NCBI GenBank assembly: GCA_008330645.1
Contig: VLTN01000006.1
Span: 62,001 to 126,000 of the forward strand
Length of the DNA stretch: 64,000 bases
Direction of reading: 5' to 3'
Source of the DNA: Cafeteria roenbergensis
Taxonomy: Eukaryota; Sar; Bigyra; Bicosoecida; Cafeteriaceae
Shown: piece by piece, positions 28,895 through 38,976 of the stretch
Layout: each line of letters begins with the position of its first letter
Numbering within the stretch: position 1 is the first letter of the stretch
Notes under the pieces: model-generated
What the model saw: the letters and a program-made list of their open reading frames with translations, nothing else
Told to the model about the DNA's origin: nothing
The model's database searches: none
Position numbers and translations under genes: made by a program

Positions 28895-31186
28895 TCACAC
28901 GGTCGCCGGCGCCGTGACAGCCGCTGCCAGCGTGTCGGCGTCGTCACCGATGAGGTCGTGGAGCTCGTTGCGAATGGCAGCCTTGGCCTTGGACACAGCC
29001 TGGCCAGCGTGGCCCGTCAGCACCGACGTGATGAAGCTTGCCAGATCGGCATCCACCTCCCCGAAGAGGGCCGCAAGCTGCTCGTCAATCGCGGTCTTGA
29101 CTGCCCCGCCGAGGCCGAGAAGGCTCACCATGGCGTCGATGTCGCACAGCGCGCCCGCGGTGCCATCCTGCGCTGGCACAGAGGCGGCTGGCTGCGCCGT
29201 TGCGGCTGCTGCTGCGTCTGCTGCTGCCGGCGCCGGGGGCCGAGCGCGCGAGCCGTGGTCCTGGCCCTTGTGAACCACCGCGGGGGCCGGCCTCGCGGGC
29301 GCGCTGGCGCCTGCCCCGAGAGCGTGCGGGCCGCCAGCTGCGAGCCGCCGGTCTTCGTCCCGGTCAGATGCCTTGTCGCTGCCGCGCGCGTCGGCCGCGC
29401 CGTGGGCGCTGTCGTCGTCCCGCCCTTGCGCAGTGGCTGGCGGGCGCGGAATGGGGGGCGCTCTCTTGCCAAGACGGGCCTCCTTCCGCTCCCACTCCAG
29501 CTCGAGGCGCTCGAACTCGGCGTCCTCGTCACGGGGCAATGCGCCGCTTGCGCCGCCAGTCGCCGCGGCACCGCCCCTTGCTCCGGACCCGACACCCGCT
29601 GCGACTGGTGCAGACGACGCAGACTCCTGGGCGGACGAGGAGGACGAGGAGGACGAGGAAGCCGCGACCGGCGCCTGGCTTGCCAAGGCCTGCGTGTCGC
29701 TGCCGCCGGCCGGCGCCGCGCCTGTCGCAGGGTCCGATGCTGCCGCCGTTGCTGGTGCTGTGGCTGCTGCTGTAGTTGCTGCTGCCGCCCACCCCCTCGC
29801 CTTGGCCTCCGCGAGCGCGCGCGCTCTCTCCCGCTGCCGGGCGATTCTCGCCGCCTCCTCCTCTCGTCGCCGGGCCTCGCGGTCAGCCTTGCCAGCCGTC
29901 AGCGTGGCCCTGAAGGCGTCGATGGCGGACACCACCTCGCGGTCTGCATCCGTCACCGGCTCCGGCCTGTCGACGGCCACAACTGGGAGTGGAGGGGGCA
30001 CGTGGTCGGGGGCCCTGGGGGCCCTGGATTCGGACTCGCTGGGCTCTGCCAGGCGCAGCAGGCGCCACCGAAGCGCGAGCCGGCACCGCTCCATGGTCAC
30101 CGCGGGCTTGTCCTTCGCGGCCGCGTCACTGGCCGCGGCGCCCGCCCGGCTGGGACCGGGGGCGGCTGTGGACTGCGGCTGTGCAGCGTCGGCGGCCGAG
30201 CCTTGGCCAGCAGGAGAGGGATTGCCCTCCGCGCCCGCCGCGGGTGCCCCCTCGGCGCCTGGGGATGCAGTTGCGGCTCCATCTGCTGCAGGATTGGCAG
30301 CGCCCTCCTGGGATGCAGCTTCCCGAGCCGCCTCGGCCGCCTTGGCCTCTGCCGCAGCCTCCTCAGCCTCGGTCTCAACCGGTGCCGAGGCAAGGAGGGC
30401 TGCAGCGGCGCTGTCGGCCTTCACCATGATTCCCTGGCTCCCGCCCGCGCTGGGAGCCGGCTGCTCCCAGGGAATTGGCGCCCACACGTCTGGGTCGGGA
30501 AGCGGCGCCCCGCGGGCAGCACGGTGCCTGGACGCCTCCAGCGCCTCCGCTAGAGATGCCTCCTTGACCCTCAGCCCGTTGACGAGCTGCAGCACCCGCT
30601 GCGCTGCCGACGCTGTGGCCAGCTGCGCAAAGCCGAAGCCCTTGGCCTCGGCCGTCTCCGGGTCGCGGACGCGCTTCCAGGAGAGCAGAAGCCACTGGCC
30701 GCGCGCGAAGCCGTCCCGGCCGGACGACTGGCCCGCGGCCGCCCGCAAGAGCTGCTCCACCACCTCGTCCGCGAGCTCGGAGGTGGGCGGCAGCTTTCCG
30801 ACCCAAAGCTGCAGCGGCCTGCCCGGCTGCTGACCCTGGGGGCCGCTCGCGGGCCCCATCATCGGCGCTCCTTGGGCCATTGGGCCGCGAGGAGGCGGCA
30901 TCCCCATCCCCATTGGCCGCGGGCCAAAGTGCGGCGGGCCGCGAGGCGCCATCATTGCATGCCCGGGGTGCCCAGGCGCAAACCCGAACGGGCGCGGCCC
31001 CATCGGCGGCCGAAAGCCCCCGTACGGATGGCCGTACGCGCCCGGGGGCCCGTATGCGCCTGGCGGGCCTGGCCGCCCCGGGGCAGCCCAGCCAGGTGGC
31101 GGGCCAAAGCCCGGCCGGGGAGGCGCGGGAGCGCCGGGAGGCACCCATTGCGGCGGCGGGAAGAAGCCGCCGCCTTGCGGGTACAT
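28895..31186 (-). CDS. RBM25: RBM25-like splicing factor: RRM plus C-terminal PWI domain
   Basis: Single-exon 763-aa protein. The N-terminal ~110 residues are Pro/Gly/Met-rich (MYPQGGGFFPPPQW and on). An RRM follows at about 122-225, with RNP2 LWVGKL and RNP1 KGFGFAQL. A long Ala/Glu/Arg-rich middle includes an RE-rich coiled stretch (REARRREEEAARIARQRER) near 500 and a poly-Ser run. The last ~80 residues (682-763) are four-helix PWI-like: LGGAVKTAIDEQLAALFG, then FITSVLTGHAG and KAAIRNELHDLIGDDA. RRM at the front, RE-rich middle and PWI at the end is the layout of RBM25/Snu71, which sits with U1 snRNP at the 5' splice site. The PWI call rests on pattern, not alignment. The start at 31186 is preferred because upstream in-frame sequence is Arg-rich and non-ATG. 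Nuclear location is expected. Confidence 0.75.
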   Translation of the reverse strand: MYPQGGGFFPPPQWVPPGAPAPPRPGFGPPPGWAAPGRPGPPGAYGPPGAYGHPYGGFRPPMGPRPFGFAPGHPGHAMMAPRGPPHFGPRPMGMGMPPPRGPMAQGAPMMGPASGPQGQQPGRPLQLWVGKLPPTSELADEVVEQLLRAAAGQSSGRDGFARGQWLLLSWKRVRDPETAEAKGFGFAQLATASAAQRVLQLVNGLRVKEASLAEALEASRHRAARGAPLPDPDVWAPIPWEQPAPSAGGSQGIMVKADSAAAALLASAPVETEAEEAAAEAKAAEAAREAASQEGAANPAADGAATASPGAEGAPAAGAEGNPSPAGQGSAADAAQPQSTAAPGPSRAGAAASDAAAKDKPAVTMERCRLALRWRLLRLAEPSESESRAPRAPDHVPPPLPVVAVDRPEPVTDADREVVSAIDAFRATLTAGKADREARRREEEAARIARQRERARALAEAKARGWAAAATTAAATAPATAAASDPATGAAPAGGSDTQALASQAPVAASSSSSSSSSAQESASSAPVAAGVGSGARGGAAATGGASGALPRDEDAEFERLELEWERKEARLGKRAPPIPRPPATAQGRDDDSAHGAADARGSDKASDRDEDRRLAAGGPHALGAGASAPARPAPAVVHKGQDHGSRARPPAPAAADAAAAATAQPAASVPAQDGTAGALCDIDAMVSLLGLGGAVKTAIDEQLAALFGEVDADLASFITSVLTGHAGQAVSKAKAAIRNELHDLIGDDADTLAAAVTAPATV

Positions 31187-32252
31187 TCCGGCGAGTGGAG
31201 CAGCGCGCCGGGCGCCGGGTGCGGCGTTGTGGCGGCGGCCGGCCGGCCCGCGGCCGGGCTCGGGAGCCGGGCGAGGCCGGCGGGCAAGGCAGAGCCGGCG
31301 GGCAGCCGAAAAGCCTGGTTGCCCAGCGAGTGCCAACCATCTGGCTGCAAGACAACCGCACGACGCGCCTGCCAGAGCCACCCCTCGCCGAGCGGGCGCC
31401 GAGCTCCGCCAAGCCTCGTCCCGGCGGCCCCACAGCCCGTCAGGCGCACCGCCCCGCCCGGCTCCTCGCCGCAAGCGCAGGCTCGGAGGGACGCTCCAGC
31501 TCCCGGCTGAGGCGCGTCGAGCCGCCTGTCCAGGCGAGCGCGCCTTGCCGCCATGATCGCCCCAGACCGCCGGACCGCCGGCGCCACCAAGTCCGCGCCG
31601 GGCGCGCAGGGTTCAGCGCCTGCTGCGGCCCGGGTCGTCACCGCGGAGCGGGCGCCGCTGCCCGCAAAGCGGCGGGAGAGGAGGTGAGGCTGGCACCACG
31701 GCGCCTGCCGCAGGAGCGCGCCGGGACCCGAGAGCCAGCGCCGCGCTTCCCCGCCCCCGGGGGCGGGGGCGCGTGCGGCGCGTTGGTGACGCAGCGCCCC
31801 TCCGTGACCGCCCCGGGCGACAGGGGGTCGCGAGGCGCTGTCTGCGCGCGGTCACGTTCCCTGAGCTGCCGTTTCCGGGCGTTGTGAACCAGTGCCGTTG
31901 AGCCCGCGGGTTGCGCTCCCTGAGGCCGCGCCGCGCCCGTTTGGGCTGGCGGGTGGTCTCGCAGCGCCCCTCGAGACTGCTGCTGGGCACGTGCGGGGGC
32001 GGCTTTGGGGCGCTCTCGGGGTCTCCGCGCTCAGCTCGCTGCGAGACAGCCAGACTGACGGACATCACCAGCTGTCCAGCTAAGCGCCGCACGGCCTTCG
32101 CTCGCGTCGCTACGCGCCCGACTTGGCCGGCCGCCTGTTCGCGCGCGGCTGTCTGGCTTGGCTGCCTGCCCGCTGTCACTGCCCCGCGCTGCACACCGCC
32201 CTCTCCTGTTGCGTCCTGCCGCAGGCGATCCTCCGTTGCTCGCGAGAGCGAA
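31187..32252. other. Long divergent intergenic region
   Basis: About 1.07 kb between the divergent RBM25-like and B56 starts, the longest gene-free gap here. GC is as high as in the genes. Frames on both strands are Arg/Pro/Ala-rich without recognisable motifs, so I call no gene. A CAG at 32221-32223 (gccgcag, then gcgatcc) 30 bp before the B56 ATG could be the acceptor of a 5'-UTR intron. Confidence 0.4.
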
Positions 32253-34251
32253 ATGACTGAACTGAAGGCCCTGCCCCTGCTGAAGGACACGCCGCCTGAG
32301 CAGCGCGAGCAGCTCTTTCTGGCCAAGCTTCAGATTTGCTCCATCGTGTTCAACTTTGATGACCCTGAGAGCAACCTCAAGGGCAAGGAAATCAAGCGCA
32401 TGACACTTCTCGAGTTGGTGGACTTCGTCAACAGCGTCCCCGAGCAGAAGGCATACCTGGCCAACGAGGCCCTGATGAAGCCGCTCATGGACATGATCGT
32501 GAGCCGCCGAACCGTGCCCAGCTCTCGCGCCCTGCCGCAGCGAGCCAGCCCGCGGGCGGCTGCCTGGGCACCACTTGTCACCAGAAACGCTGCCTGCCGT
32601 TTGCGCTCGACTTTGCCGGCCGCAGAAGGCCAACATTTTCCGGACTCTGCCGCCGTCGGGCGACGACTTCGACCCCGAGGAGGACGAGCCCGCCCTGGAG
32701 CCTGCCTGGCCGCACCTGCAGGTGGTGTACGAGCTCTTGCTGCGGTACACCGTCTGCCCTCACATCAAAAGCAAGGTGGCGAAGCGGCACATCACGCAGA
32801 AGGTGTGCCTTCAGCTGGTTGAGCTGTTCGATGCCGAGGACCCGCGCGAGCGCGACTACCTCAAAACCGTGCTGCATCGCATCTACGGCAAGGTGATGAG
32901 TCTCAGATCGTTCATCCGCCGGGCCATGGCGAACGTGTTCTTCCGCTACGTGTACGAGACGCAACGCCACAACGGCGTGGGAGAGCTTTTGGAGATCCTC
33001 GGTGAGGCTGCCGATGCGACCGCCAGCCTGCTGCCCCCCCCCCTTCCCCACCAGCGCTGCCCCCACGCCTCAGTGCCTGCGGCGCACTGTCGCCCCCTTG
33101 CGCGCTGTTGCTCGTGTTTGCAGGATCGATCATCAACGGCTTTGCCAAGCCTCTCAAGGCGGAGCACGTGGTGTTTCTGGAGCGCGCGCTCATCCCGCTC
33201 CACCGCCCCGTGGGAGTGACTGCCTATCACCAGCAGCTGTCCTACTGCGTCACCCAGTACGTGGAGAAGGACCCGACCATGGTGGCGGCCATTGTGCTTG
33301 GCATGATCAAGTCATGGCCTTGGGCGAACTCGGGGAAGCAGGTCATGTTCCTCAACGAGCTGGAGGAGATCCTGGAGCTTGTGCCGCACGAGGCCATGGA
33401 CAAGGTCTTCAAGCCTCTCTTCCGGGTGGTTGGCAAGTGCCTTGGTTCGCAGCACTTTCAAGTCGGTGAGCCCCTCCCCGCACTCTCAAGATGTTGCACT
33501 GCGCAGGGTCCACGCTGGTACAGCCGCAAATGGCACGGCCAGCTGCCACCATCACCACCGCCGCCTATGCCTGCTGCTGCGCCTGGGGCCTGTACCCGTC
33601 GCCTCAATGTGTGCGCCAGCAGCGGCCATTTCAGCGCTCACACCACCCCCCACGGGTCCGTTTCGTTGGGGGGGGGGGGCAAGACGGTCCTTGCGCATCT
33701 ACGCTCCCGAACCACCTGCTCATCGCCCGCCATCCTCCCTCCCCTTGCGCGCAGCCGAGCGGTGCTTGTTTTTGTGGAACTCCGACACCCTGCTGGCGTC
33801 TGGGGTGCTGTGCAGGGCCTGCGCCCCTCGGTTCCTTCCCATCATCTGGGCGGACCTCGACAGGGCGGCGACAGCGCATTGGAACCCGACGGTCAGCTCC
33901 CTCGCCCAGAACGTGATCAAGCACTACCAGGACACCGACCCGGACTTGGCTCGCGCGTGCGCCAAGGGGGCAGTGGAGGCAGAGGCCGCCAGGAAGGCCG
34001 AGCGCGTAGAGCGCGACAGACGGTGGGAGGAGCTCGAGGCCATGGTGGCGCAGGCAGCGGTGGACGCGGGCGTGAAGGACTTGGAAGACGACACCGCAGC
34101 GGGAGCCGCGCGAGCCATGGCCGTCGCAGTGGCCAGCGGCGGGAAATCCGAGGCGGCGCCAAAGATGTCGGGCACGAGCGGGGCAGCAGCTGTTGCGGCA
34201 GAGAGCAAATCGGCAGGCAAGCAGCCCCGGGCGCCAAGCAAGCGAAGCTAG
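32253..34251 (+). CDS. PPP2R5: PP2A regulatory subunit B56 (B')
   Basis: HEAT-repeat regulatory subunit that directs protein phosphatase 2A to substrates carrying LxxIxE motifs. Four exons: 32253-32498, 32626-33001, 33124-33465, 33755-34251; introns 127, 122 and 289 bp. The product is 486 aa. It follows the B56 family closely: [110 protein letters not shown]. The conserved Glu/His/Asn segment ahead of GELLEIL is where the family's substrate pocket lies. The C-terminal ~150 residues are charged and Ala-rich, with a possible basic tail ([10 protein letters not shown]). Introns 2 and 3 interrupt GELLEIL-G and HFQV-AERC, in phase 1. The third intron carries a 12-base G run (33668-33679). Confidence 0.95.
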
Positions 34252-34556
34252 GCGGTGGTGGCCTATGGATTGTTCCGCCCGCGCCAGAAGCGCCGTGGGG
34301 CGGCGAGATCGCGACACGAGTGGCAGTGCTTCTTCTCCCTTGTCTGGTGCTCTTTGTGGCTTTGCAACGCTCGGTGGGCTTGCATGGCGCCCTTGTCAAG
34401 CTTGTGTGTGACTGCTGCTCGGCCGCATCGCCGTCGCCCAGTCCAACGCAGCGCAGAGATTTGGCCGATGCGCCCAAACCCTCCAATACAGCGCTGCGGG
34501 GGGCGCGGCGACAACACGCACACGGCGGCGGCCCACTCCACTGACAGCCCAGAGGC
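34252..34556. other. Convergent 3' gap between B56 and polymerase genes
   Basis: About 305 bp between two facing stops. It includes a T-richer stretch near 34325-34375 (gcttcttctcccttgtctgg and on) that could help 3'-end formation of the plus-strand transcript. No gene is seen. Confidence 0.35.
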
Positions 34557-34758
34557 CTACAGATCGGCGCCTGCCGCGAAGTATCCCAGCAGCCCGCGCT
34601 CCGTCTGCCGCCGCCCCCCGGCTTGGGCCTGCAGCGTGCCTCTCCTCGCCGCCGGCCGCGGCTTGGCGGCCGCCGCTCCACGTAAACTGGGGCGCTTGGC
34701 GCCCGCTCCCGCAGATCCACCTGAAGGCCGGGGGCGCTTCCGCTGCTGAAGCTGCCGC

Positions 34759-34791
<33 letters not shown>

Positions 34792-37135
34792 GGGCGCCGC
34801 TGCGTCTGATGCCGCAGCGCTTGGGATGAGCCCGCCAGCTCTTGCTTCACCTCCAGAGGCAGCGCGGCCCACACTTCTTCGCAGGCGCCAGCCGGGCGAG
34901 CGGGCTGGCTGCCGCCAGGACCGGGCCGCGGCCTCGCGGGCGAACTGGAGGGGCCGCGCGCCGAGCGGTGCCCCGAGAGCGCTGGTGTGTCCCCTCGCAC
35001 TTGAGAACCGAGGCCCGGCTCCGCGGCTGGGGCACTGCAGGGCAAAGTTGGCTCAGTTGCGGGTGGGTGGCCCTCGCGTGTTCGCTCCCGCGTCGGGGAC
35101 TCCGCAGCTGCGGCAGGCTGGGCTAAGAACCGCTCGAGCGTCAGCGCGGCGCCGCTGCCGAGACTTCCAGCTGCAGCCTGTCCCCCGAGCGAGTCGACGC
35201 CCCTGCTGGGCTCTGAGAAGTTCCCAGCTCCGACCGACAGCAGCGTGATTCGCACACCCTCCTCCAGCCCCGCGGCCAGGGCAAGCCGCTCTGCAGCCTC
35301 AGCCAGCACGCCCGAGCGTTGCCCCGCGGTGCGAGAGTCCTGAGCCGTGGCAGACTCCTCGGACGCACGCGGCCCAGCGGGCGAGCCAGCTGCCCGCCGT
35401 CGGGCAAGCTCGCCCCCAGAGCACACGTGCGCAGACAGCGCCGCGTCCGGGAAGGGCTGCTGTCGAGTCTGCCTGCGCTCGCGATCGGTCCGCAGCGCCA
35501 CTCGCAGCGCCCGTGGGCGCCGGCCGAAGCGAGCGGCGTCCGCGTCGAGCCGCGGCAGCAAGTCAGCTGCGATGCGTCGCAGCTCTGCCGATGCGCGAGC
35601 AACTCCCCTCAGCGCCCGAAAGCTGTCCTCGTCGGAGATGGTGCGCGGCGGGCCGGACGCCTTGACCGGGTCGTCGTCGATTCCCCGGGCGAGCGAGAGT
35701 GCTCTGGCGGCCAGACCCTTGTTGCCCAGCGCCTCCTCCACCAGCGCCCTCGGCGCCACGAGCAGCTGCGGGACCGACTCCACTCCTGCCAGAGCCCGGA
35801 GGCGCTTCGTCGCTGTGTGGCCCACGCCCGGAAGCGCCTGCACCCGCAGAGACGCGAGGAAGGTTGGCATGCCCGACGGCAGAAGCACCGACTGGGACGC
35901 AGGCTTCCTCAGGTTGACCGCGAACTTGGCAGCCAGCTTTGACGTCCCCACTCCGGCGCAGCAGCGGATCCCGAGCCGGGAGGCCACAGCGAAGCGGATC
36001 CGAGCGGCCAGCGCGGAGGCGAGCCGGAGGCGGTGTTCGGCCCGGCCTGGTGCGGCTCCGACAGGCACGAGCGTGACAGGAGTGGGCGCCCACCTGGCCG
36101 ACGCGTCGGGGCACGGGACCGCGTCGCTTGGCTCCGGGTCGACCTCCTCTTGCGGCAGCAAAGGCGAACGCGGCGCGGCGCCGGCGGCCGCGCGTCCTGC
36201 AAGCGCGTCCTCTGCGCAGCCGCCCGCATCCGCGGCGCCGGCTGGCGCTGCTGACGACGCGGCAGCAGCGCTCGGCCGCGCGCGCGCATACCGGGACCAG
36301 GCTGGCTCTGCCGACCTGGCGGCGCTGCTTCCGGTGGCGGCTGGGAGCGAGCCTGCGTCGCCGAGCGAGCCGGCGTTGCCGGCGGCGGCGGCGAGCGCTG
36401 CAAGGGCGCCCCGGCCCGTCGACCAGCCGTGGGCTAGTGCGGCCAGCGGGACCTGCCTCTCAACCGTGGCCTTGGCGTGGGGCTGGCCGGCAAACACGAA
36501 CCCTGCCCACGGCAAGGACGGAGTGGACGGCGGCTCGAGGGGGCAGCCGGCCTCCAGTGCGTCTACGGCATCCGAAACGTCGAGGAACACCTCGTCCATG
36601 CCGAGGCGCTGCACGTGCGGTGTGAAGGCGCTGCGGATGAGCTCAAACACGGCCGAACTCACAGCCCGGAACGGCGTGAGGTCCTCGCCGCTGACGAGCA
36701 CAAGGCGAGGGCACATCCGCTTCGCCTCCGCGATGCGCTGCAGCTTGTGCACACCAAAGGCGCGGGCTTCGTAGTTGCAAGTCACGCAGATTGCCTTTTG
36801 CTGGATAGCCTGCGACAGCGGCCGATCGATTGGAAGCGCGACCTGGAGCATTCTCGGCTGACAAGAAAGGGCGCAGTTGCGGACTTCGCTGTCACAGCGC
36901 GGCCCGCCGCCGCACGCAACAGGCTCACGACGGGCCTCCCTCGCAGAGACCCGTCTCGCAGCTCCGCGACCTGGGCGTAGAAGGCGTCGATGTCAAGCGC
37001 GATGATGCACCGGTCCGGCCGCACAGGAGCCGCGAGGCGCCCCCCTGCGGCCCGAAGACGCCCGCGCCCCTCGAGCGCGCATGGATCATCCGCGTCGCTG
37101 TCCTCGTCGCTGGGCCACTCCGGAGGGGTTTCCAT
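34557..37135 (-). CDS. POLI: Y-family translesion DNA polymerase, iota-like
   Basis: Two exons: 37135-36929 and 36809-34557, separated by a 119-bp GTGAGC...GCAG intron; 819 aa. The join restores the family reading RGRPV-AIQQKAICVTCNYEARAFGV, which aligns with the Pol iota segment ...PLGVQQK..VTCNYEARKLGV. Metal-binding acids: Asp48 in LDIDAFYAQV, and Asp141-Glu142 in LGMDEVFLDV. Further marks: VLVSGEDLTPFR, CAGVGTSKLAAKFA, LPGVGHTATKRLRALAG (helix-hairpin-helix), and SGPPRTISDEDSFRAL opening the little finger. A ~130-residue Ala/Pro/Ser-rich insertion lies in the palm before the helices. The tail holds a ubiquitin-binding-motif look-alike at ~712-731 (EEVWAALPLEVKQEL), a ten-Gln run, a basic stretch, and ERGLLGYF near the end, resembling a PCNA-binding box with Glu for Gln. 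It acts in damage bypass in the nucleus. Pol kappa is the main alternative, but the CNYEAR and EEDSF-type segments favour iota. Confidence 0.87.
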
Positions 37136-37369
37136 TCGCGAGTGCGGTCGGGGCAACGCTCCGCGTCGTCGGTGCTGCAACTGCCCCTCTGCCTGACTGC
37201 GCAAGCCGCCATGTTGTGGCCCCGGCAAACATGTTGGCTGGGCCGCGGGCCTGGTTTCGTGCGCAACGGCCGGCTGGAGCTCACTCCACCACCTGTCCCA
37301 CGTGCGCGCTTGTCGGGACAGCCCCCGCGTGCGTCGGAGACGCCCCTCGGCCGCGGCACACTCAGGGCC
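37136..37369. promoter_or_regulatory. Bidirectional promoter between polymerase and coiled-coil genes
   Basis: A 234-bp spacer serving two divergent genes. The most A/T-rich part is around 37205-37245 (ccatgttgtgg, then caaacatgttggc). The repeated CATGTTG core on both sides of ~37222 could be a pair of binding sites. Confidence 0.35.
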
Positions 37370-38828
37370 ATGGCGGCGGTCGGCAGCGCGCCCAAGGCAA
37401 CGCTGCGCGCGGGAGAGATTGCCAAAATTCGCGCGATGGCTGCTGGCGCACCTGACGGCGCATCCTCGGCGCGTTCCTCGCGGAGCCGCAAGGGCGCCCA
37501 CCAAGAGGCTCGAAAGGTCAGGATGCGCGCTTGAGCCGGGTGCCGGCCCGTGTCAGGCGCGTGTGCAGCGCAGGTGCACAAGTCCTTGGCCACGCGCCGC
37601 ACCGCCCCCCTTCCACTTGAACGGTGCGCAGGCCCGAATGCAAAAGCTGGACTTGGAGAGGTTTCATCGCCGAGCGGCGTCTGGGGCAGCGGACAGTGAC
37701 CGGGTGCGGGAGTACGAGCGGCGGCTGCGCATCGACATTGACCAGGATGACGTTGCCAAGCGGATTCGCGCAGCCGAAGCCAGAGCTGTGGCGCTGTCGG
37801 GAATAGAGGCCCAGCTGGCAACGAAGCGCAGAATGCTGGAACGCGAGGCCGAGCAGGAGGCCAAGGCGCACGAGCTGGCCATGGCCATCCGCGCTGCGCG
37901 CGAGGCAGAGGCTCAGGAGCTGGCGGAGGCCAAAGCGAGGCAGCGCGCCGAGTTCAAGCGCATGCAGTCTGCCCAAATTGCAAGCCGGCAGTCAGCCCGG
38001 CTGCTGGATGCCGCAATGAGAGACCAGGAGGCGGAGCAGCTGCGCGCCCAGGCGGCTCGTGACGCTGAGCAGCACCGGCATCGGGAGGCGAAGCGCAGGC
38101 AGGCCATGGCGGCTCGCTCCGCGGAGGCCCAGCGCCTGAATCGGGCGGCGTTGGAGCTGAAGCGCCGCAAGATGGAAGCCGAGGCGCAGGAGGACGCTCG
38201 GATGGTCGAGATTGCCCGGCTCAAGGGGGAAATCGAGGCGGAGCGAGTCGCCCGGCAGGCACGAGAGAAGAGAGAGGCGTCCCGCAGCTTCGCACCGCCT
38301 GCCAGGCCTCACAACCCCGAGGCACTCCGCGTCGAGAAGGAGGAGGCGCTGCGCCTGCGAAAGCACCAAGCCGAGAAGACGCTTGCTCACCGCAGAGCCG
38401 AGGCCGCTGAACGTGCGAAGCGGGAGGCCGCGAAGAGGGAGATGCTTGAGACGCTCGACTTTCAAACTCGATTCAAGGCCAGACAGCTGGAGAAGGAGCA
38501 GAGCGAGGACGCCTTGCACCTGGAGCGCATGAGGGTTGACGCCGAAATCGCGGAAGAGAAGCAGGAGGCCCGTGCACGCGCCCGGGCGGCGGAGGCAGAG
38601 CGCTACAAGGCGGCGCTTCGGGAGCAAATCGTCCGGTCCAGCAAGACACGCGACCGAAGCCGGCTCGAGCCACTTCGCGAGAAGGAGCAGGCCAGGCTGG
38701 CCGCAGTGGCGCGAGCGAACTTGCTCGAGCAGTACAAAGCCGACACGGTTGGGCGATTGCGAAGCAGGGGCGTGCCCGAGGAGCTGGTGCGCGATGTGAC
38801 GAGGGTTGCCACGGGGGCGACCGATTGA
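37370..38828 (+). CDS. Charged coiled-coil protein, possibly TPH-type axonemal
   Basis: Two exons are proposed: 37370-37516 and 37632-38828, giving 447 aa. The 115-bp intron has a GTCAGG donor, unlike the GTGAG donors elsewhere, so exon 1 is less certain; translation could begin at MQKLDLERFHRRA in exon 2. From residue ~60 to ~430 the protein is an almost unbroken highly charged helix rich in Arg, Glu, Ala, Lys and Gln (REAEQEAKAHELAMAIRAAR and on), with repeated heptad spacing. It ends LEQYKADTVGRLRSRGVPEELVRDV. Continuous Arg/Glu helices of this length are typical of trichohyalin-plectin-homology proteins such as CFAP45, CFAP53 and MNS1, which sit inside ciliary doublets. That family call is inference from composition. 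The Kintoun gene in this window shows the organism has motile cilia. Confidence 0.6.
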
Positions 38829-38976
38829 AGGCAACATTGCGCGCACAAGCTCCAGAACCCGCAGCGACGGCACCGCCAGGGTGTGGGCCTGCCCCCGACG
38901 TTGGCGCCGCGCAGCGCAGCTTCAGCACGCGTCCGCTCACGGATCAAATCCCCCACGCACGCACGCACGCACGCCC

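Noticed and set aside
31187-32252. Open frames in the long divergent gap, such as 31613-32326 minus and 30880-31887 plus
   Set aside because: Residues are Arg/Pro/Ala/Ser-rich without motifs, the frames overlap each other and a neighbouring gene, and there is no splice pattern linking them.
38955-38974. Five copies of ACGC between two converging stops
   Set aside because: A short simple repeat in a 148-bp 3' gap with no sign of function.
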